Origin: Paracoccaceae bacterium
Lineage (GTDB): Bacteria; Pseudomonadota; Alphaproteobacteria; Rhodobacterales; Rhodobacteraceae
Direction: 5' to 3'
Length of the DNA: 64,000 nucleotides
Assembly (NCBI GenBank): GCA_014872875.1
Contig: WKFI01000005.1
Location: 558,001 to 622,000, forward strand
The notes under the pieces were generated by a model. That model saw nothing but the letters and a program-made list of their open reading frames with translations. It did not search any database and was not told the DNA's origin. This document shows, piece by piece, positions 36,270 to 43,035 of the stretch. Made by a program: the position numbers and the translations under genes. Positions within the stretch are counted from its first letter, which is position 1; the number at the start of each line of letters is the position of its first letter.

Positions 36270-36773
36270 ATGCAGCGCTACGAATACAAGGTTGTTCCCG
36301 CCCCGGCCAAAGGAACCAAGGCCAAGGGTGTCAAGACACCAGAGGGCCGCTTTGCCAACACGGTTGAAATCCTCTTGAACGAGCTGGCAACAGGCGGATG
36401 GGAGTTTCAGCGTGCCGAGTTGCTTCCCAGCGAGGAGCGTTCAGGACTGACCGGGTCAACGACGAACTGGCGTAACGTCTTGGTGTTTCGTCGGGAACTG
36501 CATTCCGAAGAAGCCGAAGCCGCAGATGAGGCGCGCGTGCCCGCGCCGTTTCCGGTAGACATTCCTTCCGAACCTGCGTTGGAAGTCTCGGCGATCAAGT
36601 CGGATGAAACGGCCGACAAAGATAGCACTGTCGCGCATCCGGTTCCAGGACCCGGAGCCGTCCGGATGCAATCCGATGACGGCGTTGAAGAACTCAGCCC
36701 GGTCTCGGGCATGACCCAGGCGTTGAAAACCCGGGCCGAACAACAAAGCGACGACGACCCGGAAAAAGCCTGA
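36270..36773 (+). CDS. DUF4177 domain-containing protein
   Basis: About 167 residues from the ATG at 36270. Residues 1-76 (MQRYEYKVVPAP; ANTVEILLNELATGGWEFQR) fit the short DUF4177 module. The rest is a low-complexity, acidic, probably disordered tail that is not part of the domain. Function unknown. The gene converges with bolA (3 bases between stops). Confidence 0.8.
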   Translation: MQRYEYKVVPAPAKGTKAKGVKTPEGRFANTVEILLNELATGGWEFQRAELLPSEERSGLTGSTTNWRNVLVFRRELHSEEAEAADEARVPAPFPVDIPSEPALEVSAIKSDETADKDSTVAHPVPGPGAVRMQSDDGVEELSPVSGMTQALKTRAEQQSDDDPEKA

Positions 36774-36776
36774 CAC

Positions 36777-37031
36777 TTACACGCCGATGTCCAATGCAAG
36801 GGCATGGATCCGGGGAACAATATCACCCAGTGCCTTGTGCACTGCCCGGTGCTGTTGCACCCGGTTCAGGCTGGCAAACCGCTCGGAGCGGATCCTCACG
36901 CTGAAATGGCTTTCGCCGCCCTCCTGGTATCCTGCATGGCCACGATGTTGTTCGCTGTCATCGCGCACCTCCAATTCGCTGGGGGCAAATGCCTGCTCAA
37001 GACTCTCGCGGATTTCCGCCTCAACGCCCAT
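36777..37031 (-). CDS. BolA family protein
   Basis: 84 residues. The BolA fold is shown by the SHFSVRIRSERF motif, the VQQHRAVHKALGDIV helix and a final HALALDIGV. BolA proteins partner with monothiol glutaredoxins in iron-sulfur metabolism. It is divergent from a DnaJ-domain gene 107 bases away, an arrangement common in Rhodobacterales. The annotated start is the first ATG of the conserved region. Confidence 0.9.
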   Translation of the reverse strand: MGVEAEIRESLEQAFAPSELEVRDDSEQHRGHAGYQEGGESHFSVRIRSERFASLNRVQQHRAVHKALGDIVPRIHALALDIGV

Positions 37032-37138
37032 CTTCTGTCCTCATCTCAAAAAATTTCTCTCGCGGCCTCTTCAATCTGCCGCTGCATAGATTAAACTCTG
37101 GCCTCCGAGTCGAACAGAGCTCTTGCAACAGGTGCCCC

Positions 37139-37765
37139 ATGACAAAATCCGATCCTTTCGGTTTCGATATGTCCGTCCGCTCCGCCAAGAAGAAAAACCC
37201 GCGCGGACGCCGGGGCATGTCTGGCGCGTCCGAAACCTCGACCCGTATCTGCGACCATCCCGGCTGCGACAAGCCGGGCAAGTTTCGCGCCCCCAAAGCC
37301 CCGGATGTGCTGGATGAGTATTACTGGTTCTGCCAGGAGCATGTGCGTGAATACAATGCCAAGTGGAGCTTTTTCGACGGCACCACCGAGGCGGAAATGA
37401 ACGCCCAGATGTCCAAGGACAAAGTCTGGGAGCGTAAGACCAAACCGATGGGCGACCCCGAAGCGCGCGCTTGGGCGCGGCTGGGCATCGAGGACCCACA
37501 TCAGGTACTGGGCCAGAACGCGACCAAGAACCCCGGGCGTTCGTCAGGTGGTGGTGGCCGCCGACTGCCCCCCACGGAACGCCGCGCAATCGAGATCCTT
37601 GAGGCCAAGGACAATTGGACCAAGGCCGAGGTGCGCAAGGCTTACAAGAAACTGATCAAGGTGCTTCACCCGGACATGAACGGTGGCGACCGCAGCCAGG
37701 AAGAGCAGTTGCAGGAAGTGGTTTGGGCCTGGGATCAGATCAAGGACAGCCGTAACTTCAAGTGA
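37139..37765 (+). CDS. J-domain (DnaJ) protein
   Basis: 208 residues. Residues about 150-205 form a J domain with VRKAYKKLIKVLHPDMNGGD, containing the essential HPD. The N-terminal half is unusual for DnaJ: a Cys-rich segment CDHPGCDKPGKF and WFCQEHVREYN suggest a small zinc site. This is the conserved alphaproteobacterial DnaJ-like protein usually found next to bolA and cobST. In this window cobS lies 10 kb away instead. It probably stimulates DnaK on an unknown client. Confidence 0.88.
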   Translation: MTKSDPFGFDMSVRSAKKKNPRGRRGMSGASETSTRICDHPGCDKPGKFRAPKAPDVLDEYYWFCQEHVREYNAKWSFFDGTTEAEMNAQMSKDKVWERKTKPMGDPEARAWARLGIEDPHQVLGQNATKNPGRSSGGGGRRLPPTERRAIEILEAKDNWTKAEVRKAYKKLIKVLHPDMNGGDRSQEEQLQEVVWAWDQIKDSRNFK

Positions 37766-37848
37766 TGGGTATGTGGCGTGCGGTAACCTTTGGGCAACCG
37801 TGGATTTCATTGCTGCCCCTAAACAAAGCTACCCCCAATGAAAAGCGA

Positions 37849-37912
37849 CACCCGGGGACAAGCCGGGTGCCGCAAGAAAGTGCACGAGCAGGTGACGGGG
37901 ACTCGTGCACTT
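37849..37912 (+). other. Twin hairpins downstream of dnaJ-like gene
   Basis: First, CACCCGG/CCGGGTG with a 7-base loop (37849-37869). Second, a perfect 11-pair inverted repeat AAGTGCACGAG/CTCGTGCACTT with a 13-base loop (37878-37912). No T-run follows. They could be transcript 3' structures or a protein-binding dyad. Confidence 0.5.
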
Positions 37913-38005
37913 GGAAGTCAGGTGCGCAGTGCTGCGGGTCTTCACACCTGGTTGTCGCGCAGAGACAGGAAACATCCGCGCCGTTTCTGTCGGCGGTCAG
38001 GGACA

Positions 38006-38197
38006 TTAACCGCCGGACAGCGTCACCCCTTTCGAACTGGTACCGAGCATCGCAGGCGATTTTCCCGGTTGGACAAACGGGCTGCCCCCGTCGGGGCCGT
38101 CATCGTCTTCGTCCACAAGTGCGCGGCGCATGTCGGTCAAGTCGGCACTGTGCAGGCGGCTGAGCCCAGTGTTGCGATAGAGAATGCGAAGAAACAT
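38006..38197 (-). CDS. Small hypothetical protein
   Basis: 63 residues, beginning 9 bases after the YdcH stop with GAGGG six bases before the ATG, which argues for real translation. The C-terminal half is low complexity. No family known. It may be co-translated with the YdcH gene; the short length leaves doubt. Confidence 0.4.
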   Translation of the reverse strand: MFLRILYRNTGLSRLHSADLTDMRRALVDEDDDGPDGGSPFVQPGKSPAMLGTSSKGVTLSGG

Positions 38198-38206
38198 GAT
38201 CGACCC

Positions 38207-38437
38207 TCACACCGACGCTGCTGCACGCGGTTCAAGCGCTTGCACCTGAGCCAAGGTTCGGGTGATTTCATCCTTGATCTGCAGTCTCTTGCGCTTGAGT
38301 TTTTGCAAGGACAGGCTGCAGGGAACCGGGCGCTTCAATTCGGTCGCAATCTTGACTTTCACCTGACGATGGCTTTGGCGCAGGCGGGCCACGTTCGCCA
38401 TCAGAGAAAAGGCGCGGACCTTGGGACTGTTTTTCAT
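38207..38437 (-). CDS. YdcH-like small helical protein (DUF465)
   Basis: 76 residues from the ATG at 38437, with GGAGG at six bases; a longer upstream frame is not needed. The C-terminal LQKLKRKRLQIKDEI is the DUF465/YdcH motif, a coiled-coil helix in proteins of about 70 residues. Function is unknown. It lies divergent from the OxyR-like gene. Confidence 0.78.
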   Translation of the reverse strand: MKNSPKVRAFSLMANVARLRQSHRQVKVKIATELKRPVPCSLSLQKLKRKRLQIKDEITRTLAQVQALEPRAAASV

Positions 38438-38586
38438 CTCGGGCCTCCGTTTTTTGCCTTGTGGTCGGACAATGTCTGTCCATGACCATGATATGGGCCG
38501 CTCAACTGGCATCAGAAGACAATGCTGTTGGAAATTAGTATTGGAAAAACCTATTTGAATGGTATCGTTCAACAGGAAGCTTTCCT

Positions 38587-39525
38587 ATGCCAGACATTAC
38601 CCTGCGCCAGATCCGTTACTTTCAGGTCCTGAGCGCGACCCTCCAATACCGGCGTGCGGCACGTCAGCTGGGGATCAGTCAACCGTCGCTGAGTTTGCAG
38701 ATTGCCGCGCTCGAAGAAGCGGTTGGCGCCAAGTTGTTGGAACGACGGCGCAACGGGTTGATCCTGACCCCGGTCGGACGTGACGCGGCCGCGCAGGCGG
38801 AGAAGGTCCTGCGCGAGGTGGAGGCTTTGGAATACATTGCCGGCCCCTCTCACGCTGCGCTCAGTGGCACATTGCGCCTCGGGGCATCTCCTACCATCGG
38901 GCCTTATCTGCTGCCTCGGGTTTTGCGCCAATTGCACTTGGCGCATCCAGACCTGAAGCTGGTGATCCGCGATGGACCGCCACGAGAATTATCCGAAGAC
39001 CTACTGGCTGGGCGCTATGACATGATCCTGACGCAACTCCCGCTGGCAGGAGAAGAAGTACGCGTTCAACCGCTGTTTCGTGAACCTCTGACCCTTGCTG
39101 TGCCCAACGATCATCGCCTGGTCGGTCGGCACAAGGTGCGCCCCGAGGACTTGGCAGGAGAAAGCGTGCTCAGCCTCAGCCCTGCTTATGCCCTGCATGG
39201 GCAGGTAGCCGGGCTGTGCGCAACGGCTGGGGCGACCCTGCGCGACGAATTCGAAGGCACCAGCCTGGATGCGTTACGCCAAATGGTATCGCTGGGCATG
39301 GGCGTGACGCTGTTGCCCGCACTCTATGCGGGGTCCGAAGTGCGAATGGCCGGAGCGGAGGAAGCAGATGTAGCCGTTCTGCAGATGCAACCCAAGATGC
39401 ACCGGCAGATCGGCCTGGCCTGGCGCCGGGCCAGCGGCAATCCCCCGGCCTTTGTCCAATTCGGTACGCTGATCCGCGAGGTCGTGGCAAACGCCTTCGC
39501 AGAGAAAGTCAATTTGCAAGGGTGA
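38587..39525 (+). CDS. OxyR-like LysR regulator without the peroxidatic cysteine
   Basis: 312 residues. The helix-turn-helix (RAARQLGISQPSLSLQIAALE) and the effector domain align well with OxyR, including SLDALRQMVSLGMGVTLLPALY. In E. coli OxyR the redox pair is Cys199 and Cys208. By hand alignment the second is conserved (C211) but Cys199 is replaced by Ala202 in SPAYALHGQVAGLC. It is therefore probably not a peroxide switch of the classical type. It is divergent from ydcH-like and convergent with the reductase-fold gene. Confidence 0.85.
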   Translation: MPDITLRQIRYFQVLSATLQYRRAARQLGISQPSLSLQIAALEEAVGAKLLERRRNGLILTPVGRDAAAQAEKVLREVEALEYIAGPSHAALSGTLRLGASPTIGPYLLPRVLRQLHLAHPDLKLVIRDGPPRELSEDLLAGRYDMILTQLPLAGEEVRVQPLFREPLTLAVPNDHRLVGRHKVRPEDLAGESVLSLSPAYALHGQVAGLCATAGATLRDEFEGTSLDALRQMVSLGMGVTLLPALYAGSEVRMAGAEEADVAVLQMQPKMHRQIGLAWRRASGNPPAFVQFGTLIREVVANAFAEKVNLQG

Positions 39526-39595
39526 CCCGGTTGCGATTTGCGTTGGTTCACCGGTGTTTAACTTGGCCTACGGGCTCAACCCGGTGATCGCACAT

Positions 39596-39611
39596 CCGCC
39601 GCAAGCGGCGG
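39596..39611. terminator. Hairpin between convergent genes
   Basis: CCGCCG pairs with CGGCGG across CAAG, in the 115-base gap between the convergent regulator and reductase genes. No clear T-run follows, so termination is only likely. Confidence 0.45.
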
Positions 39612-39640
39612 GTTAGGACCTGCGTTTGAAAAACGGTTGG

Positions 39641-40210
39641 TCACTCTGCTGAGCGAACCACCTCGTAACTCAGTTGGATCACGCCCTTTGGACCAGTTGC
39701 AGCCCGCCCAGCGCAGAGACGAACATCCCCCTCCAATGATCCGAACAGCGGAATGCCTTCGCCCAGTAGAACCGGGATCTGCGTAATGACCATTCGGTCA
39801 ATCAAACCCAGTCGAAGAAAGGATCGGATCGTCGCACCGCCATCGACATAGGCATGCCCCACCCCTTCACTCTCCAAGCTCCTGATCAAGTCGGAGATCT
39901 CACCCGAATACATCTCGACCCGTCCCTGCAGGTTTTCCGGTGGCACCTTCAGAGACCGGCTGAGCACGACGATCCGCGTGTCACCGTACGGCCATTGCGC
40001 GTCCGTCAGATTGAAACTGCTGATCGTCTCCATGGAGTTGCGGCCCATGATCAGGCAATCCACCGTGGCCAGATACCCGGCAAAGTCCAGGTAATCGGCA
40101 GACATGGGTTCAGCGTCGGCAGTGCCGGCCGCTTCCAACCAATCAAGACCGCCATCCAGTCGAGCGATGAACCCGTCAACGCTGGTAGCTATGTAGGCTG
40201 AGCATTTCAT
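39641..40210 (-). CDS. Dihydrofolate reductase family protein (RibD C-terminal-like)
   Basis: 189 residues with the DHFR/RibD-C fold: SAYIATSVDGFIARLDGGLDW, CLIMGRNSMETI and HAYVDGGATIRSFLRLGLID. These proteins resemble the RibD reductase domain, but most single-domain members have no assigned substrate and true folate reduction is not established. It is a single gene convergent with the OxyR-like gene. A 559-base region follows upstream of it. Confidence 0.85.
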   Translation of the reverse strand: MKCSAYIATSVDGFIARLDGGLDWLEAAGTADAEPMSADYLDFAGYLATVDCLIMGRNSMETISSFNLTDAQWPYGDTRIVVLSRSLKVPPENLQGRVEMYSGEISDLIRSLESEGVGHAYVDGGATIRSFLRLGLIDRMVITQIPVLLGEGIPLFGSLEGDVRLCAGRAATGPKGVIQLSYEVVRSAE

Positions 40211-40444
40211 GCTGATCCCTTTCAGTGCGATATAGTCTGGTTCGGACGCCCGCAGCGTCTAACCCAGCATAGCGCAAATCGAACGGCTTTTCCGCAGCCC
40301 GTTGGCCGTCAGCCAAACCAGTTCCAACCCGCCAATCACTTGGCCGGGATTCGCCAAGCTTTGGCAAAAATTCACAAGCTCATACGTTGTTTCACACCCA
40401 TCTGAATTGTGTCGGAAACGGGGCGGAAACACTCCGAACGACGC

Positions 40445-40469
40445 AAAAAAACCCCCGCTGCCACGGGGG
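40445..40469 (-). terminator. Orphan Rho-independent terminator, minus strand
   Basis: On the minus strand CCCCCG pairs with CGGGGG across TGGCAG and is followed by seven T residues. The nearest gene to the right is on the plus strand, so a transcript starting in 40470-40770 and reading leftward is implied, for example a small RNA. Confidence 0.75.
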
Positions 40470-40640
40470 CTACGGCCGACCGAAGACCGTCAAACCGGAA
40501 CGAATTCGGTCACTGAGTGCAAGTGACTTGGGGGAAGTGAAATGAACAGAGATTACAAATGGATGCGTGTACTTGGACACTCCTTTTCGGTCTGGCCCGC
40601 TCACGCTCGCTCAGCGGGCGCTCAAAGTCCGCGCATAGCA
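40470..40640 (-). ncRNA. Candidate small RNA ending at the orphan terminator
   Basis: Proposed because a perfect terminator (40445-40469) needs a transcript and none is annotated. The minus-strand sequence just before it contains short pairing segments such as GACGGTC and GGCCGT, and a pyrimidine run CACTTCCCCC that could pair with ribosome binding sites. The 5' end is unknown; the coordinates are only an outer guess. Confidence 0.3.
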
Positions 40641-40769
40641 TATTCAACCAGCGGCCGCTCGCCCGCTGAGAAACGCAAAGACCGTCAGAGCGCGCAATAT
40701 CGGGCCGATCTGGCCTATCACCTCAATTCAGGCGGTCTTGGACATAATTTTCGTGAAGGGTGGTAATAA

Positions 40770-41468
40770 ATGACAAATGTCGTGATGGTAGATGATGACC
40801 GCAACATCCTGACCTCGATGTCGGTATTGTTGGAACAGGAAGGGTTCCAGGTGACCACGTTCACCGATCCAACCCAAGCCCTGAAGTCGTTCAAACGCGT
40901 TAATCCTGACATCGCCGTTTTGGACATGAAGATGCCTCGCATGGACGGCCTGGAACTGTTGAGCAAGATCCGACAGGATTCGGACGTGCCCGTCATGTTT
41001 CTGACCTCGGTCAGTGACGAAGCCGACGAAGTCATGGGTCTGCACATGGGGGCAGACGACTTTGTACGCAAACCGTTTTCGCCCCGCGTCATGATCGAAC
41101 GGATCCGCAGCTGCCTGCGTCGTAGCGAAGCAGCCGAAGCCAAGGCGCGCAAGGGCAAGGCAACGATGGCACGCGGACCGTTGCTGTTGGACGAAGACCG
41201 ATACGAAGCCAGCTGGCGTGGCGAAGCCTTGGCGCTGACAGGCACCGAATTCAAACTGCTGCAGTTCTTGGCGGACAAACCCGGTTTCGTGCGCAGCCGC
41301 GAACAGATCCAGGACCAGATCTATCCGCAGGACGTCTTTGTCGAGGATCGCAGCGTGGACAGCCATGTCAAACGCTTGCGCAAGAAACTGACCGCCGCAG
41401 ACCCCGGCTTCACCGCCATTGAATCGATCTATGGCGTCGGATACCGGTTCAGCCTTCCCAAGGACTGA
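40770..41468 (+). CDS. ChvI-like two-component response regulator
   Basis: 232 residues. The receiver domain has the acidic patch D8-D10, the phosphoacceptor D52 (AVLDMKMPRMDG) and the conserved K101 (FVRKPF). The C-terminal winged helix ends with SVDSHVKRLRKKL and GVGYRFSLP. It resembles ChvI/OmpR regulators of alphaproteobacteria, but no sensor kinase (chvG) follows; the next gene is a methyltransferase. It may be an orphan paralogue or partner with a kinase elsewhere. A large folded RNA region follows its stop. Confidence 0.88.
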   Translation: MTNVVMVDDDRNILTSMSVLLEQEGFQVTTFTDPTQALKSFKRVNPDIAVLDMKMPRMDGLELLSKIRQDSDVPVMFLTSVSDEADEVMGLHMGADDFVRKPFSPRVMIERIRSCLRRSEAAEAKARKGKATMARGPLLLDEDRYEASWRGEALALTGTEFKLLQFLADKPGFVRSREQIQDQIYPQDVFVEDRSVDSHVKRLRKKLTAADPGFTAIESIYGVGYRFSLPKD

Positions 41469-41473
41469 ACCGG

Positions 41474-41690
41474 GTGGTGCTGCCAACCGATCCGTCTTTA
41501 AAGGGCCCGCCAGCGGGTATGGGGATTTCCGCAAGGCGTGCGGCCCGGATGGATCGGGGCAGCACCTTTTGAACAGGCAGGACCGGATGAGGAAACTCAC
41601 CGGATCGAGCCAGGACGGCCACCACTCACGATACTTGCCGAAAAGGCCGTCCCGACCGGCGTGTGATCCGATTTGATCACACGCCGGTTT
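41474..41690 (+). ncRNA. Candidate structured RNA after the response regulator
   Basis: Three strong structures lie in series. First, 41476-41566 closes with a 16-pair stem: GGTGCTGCC (41476-41484) and CCGATCC (41487-41493), separated by a 2-base bulge, pair with the continuous strand 41551-41566. Inside are GGGCC/GGCCC and CCGCA/TGCGG helices. Second, TGAG-GAAA-CTCA, a GNRA tetraloop hairpin with CCGG flanks, near 41586-41606. Third, a 14-pair hairpin (41655-41688) followed by TTT. It matches no RNA family I can name. It could be a 3' UTR, a small RNA or a leader of the downstream gene. Confidence 0.45.
41655..41688 (+). terminator. Long perfect hairpin, probable terminator
   Basis: ACCGGCGTGTGATC pairs perfectly with GATCACACGCCGGT across CGATTT and is followed by a few T residues. 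It lies about 190 bases after the response-regulator stop and 143 bases before the methyltransferase start, so it probably ends the preceding transcript. Confidence 0.65.
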
Positions 41691-41830
41691 CCTGTTCGGC
41701 TCTCACGGTGCGAAAAGAGTGTTACATTTCATTGGTAACCGGTGCGAAACGCCCCCTTCGACAAAGGAGGGCGGCCCGGGCTGCAACGGCACGGGTTCGG
41801 GTCAAAAGACACGAAGGAGCTGCCAGAGCG

Positions 41831-42442
41831 ATGATCCAAACCTTCTCGACCGCACATGATGTTTCCCTCGTCTTGGCAGGCCTGTCCGCCTGTGCATTGG
41901 GGCTTTACCTCACACTTGGCTTGATATGCCCTGATTGGGGGCTCTGGCCTTCGGCGGCGGGTTGGCGACACAATACCGCCTTTGGCCTGTTCCGGGTCTT
42001 CTGCGGCACCACCGTGGCTTTTGCCCTGTGCGAAGTGGCGGTGAACGGCTGGGGCCATTGGGTTCGCTACCTCATTGGCGCTCCGATCATGGTCACGGCC
42101 TTTGGCATCACCTTGTGGGGGTATAGGTTTCTGGGGCTTGAAAACACCTATTGCGAAAGTAGTGGACTGGTGACCGGCGGCATGTACGCCTATTCCCGCA
42201 ACCCGCAATATGTGACCTCGGTCCTGGCGACCATCGGATTGGGCATCTCCAGCGGATCCTTGATGACACTGGTTCTGGCCGGCGTGTTGTTCGTTCTGTA
42301 TTTCCTCTTTGTCCTGAACGAAGAACGCTGGTTGCTTCAGGGGTATGGTGACGCATTTCGGGACTATATGCGCTCCACCCCACGCTTTGTGGACACACGG
42401 AGCTTGATACGCGCCCAGCGCGACCTGCGCGAGGTTTTCTGA
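41831..42442 (+). CDS. Membrane methyltransferase (isoprenylcysteine/phospholipid methyltransferase-like)
   Basis: 203 residues from the ATG at 41831. Five or so hydrophobic segments and the C-terminal motif GGMYAYSRNPQYVTSVLATIG followed by NEERWLLQGYGDAFRDYM are the marks of the ICMT/PEMT group that methylates lipid or lipid-like acceptors using S-adenosylmethionine. The substrate cannot be read. It follows the structured region after the response regulator and has its own terminator hairpin at 42570-42600. Confidence 0.8.
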   Translation: MIQTFSTAHDVSLVLAGLSACALGLYLTLGLICPDWGLWPSAAGWRHNTAFGLFRVFCGTTVAFALCEVAVNGWGHWVRYLIGAPIMVTAFGITLWGYRFLGLENTYCESSGLVTGGMYAYSRNPQYVTSVLATIGLGISSGSLMTLVLAGVLFVLYFLFVLNEERWLLQGYGDAFRDYMRSTPRFVDTRSLIRAQRDLREVF

Positions 42443-42569
42443 AGCCACTTCACTGCCCCCACCGACGATTTACCGCCCAGAAAGCCGCGAAATGGCCGTT
42501 TGAAACGGGCTTCGATCGCATGCATTTCGTAAGTCGCTTGGGACGTTACCCACCCGCCCCCAGAGCACC

Positions 42570-42600
42570 GGACACCCTCGAAGAACCTTCGCGGGTGTCC
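42570..42600 (+). terminator. Bidirectional hairpin between convergent genes
   Basis: GGACACCC pairs with GGGTGTCC and an inner CGAAG with CTTCG across AAC, with one mismatch. It lies between the methyltransferase and the cupin gene, which converge. Confidence 0.6.
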
Positions 42601-42648
42601 AAGTTTAAAGATCCTCGTTCCCCCAGTGTTCAAGGGACACTTTGCCGG

Positions 42649-43014
42649 TTATCCGGCGATCATGTAGAATTTGCGCAGCGTTTCCGTAATTTCCCAGATG
42701 CCAGGCGTACCCTTGGCCATGAAAAACGTGTCACCCGCTGTAAAGGTCTGGGCAATACCGTCCGAGCCGGTCAAGGTCACGGATCCGGAAATGACGGTCA
42801 TCATTTCATCCACCGGATAGGCCTCGAACTCTTCGCGACAGGGCGCACATTCCCAAACCCCGACCAATACGCTTTCATCCTCATTCTGATAGAAACTGCT
42901 GATGATTTCTGTGGTGTCGGCAGTGGTAAAGTCCTGTTTCTGAACGAGGTCGGACGGGACAAAGCCGGTTTCTGGATGTCCGTCGGCCAGCAGTCGGATC
43001 GGTTTCAAGCTCAT
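42649..43014 (-). CDS. Cupin domain protein
   Basis: 121 residues, a single cupin barrel: DEMMTVISGSVTLTG and AGDTFFMAKGTPGIWEI, similar to the PF05899 group found with ureidoglycine aminohydrolase and amine catabolism genes. It has few of the His residues of metal cupins, so it may be a binding protein. It starts 21 bases after the demethylase gene on the same strand and is clearly in its operon. The role in N-methylated compound use is inferred. Confidence 0.8.
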   Translation of the reverse strand: MSLKPIRLLADGHPETGFVPSDLVQKQDFTTADTTEIISSFYQNEDESVLVGVWECAPCREEFEAYPVDEMMTVISGSVTLTGSDGIAQTFTAGDTFFMAKGTPGIWEITETLRKFYMIAG

Positions 43015-43035
43015 GCTCTGTTTCCTTTCTAAAGG

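Larger units (their letters stand above)
40211..40769. other. Long intergenic region before the response regulator
   Basis: 559 bases. It contains a strong minus-strand terminator (40445-40469) with no minus-strand gene to its right, several GC-rich inverted repeats including CTCAGCGGGCG (about 40607-40617) and CGCCCGCTGAG (about 40661-40671), and a 74-residue plus-strand frame from 40542 with a good ribosome site but no recognised family. The repeats lie inside that frame, so I favour RNA structure over protein. Confidence 0.55.

Noticed and set aside
40542-40766. 74-residue plus-strand frame with a good ribosome site before the response regulator
   Set aside because: It contains several GC-rich inverted repeats and looks like no protein; the region is better described as RNA structure. 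Kept out as a gene, but not excluded.
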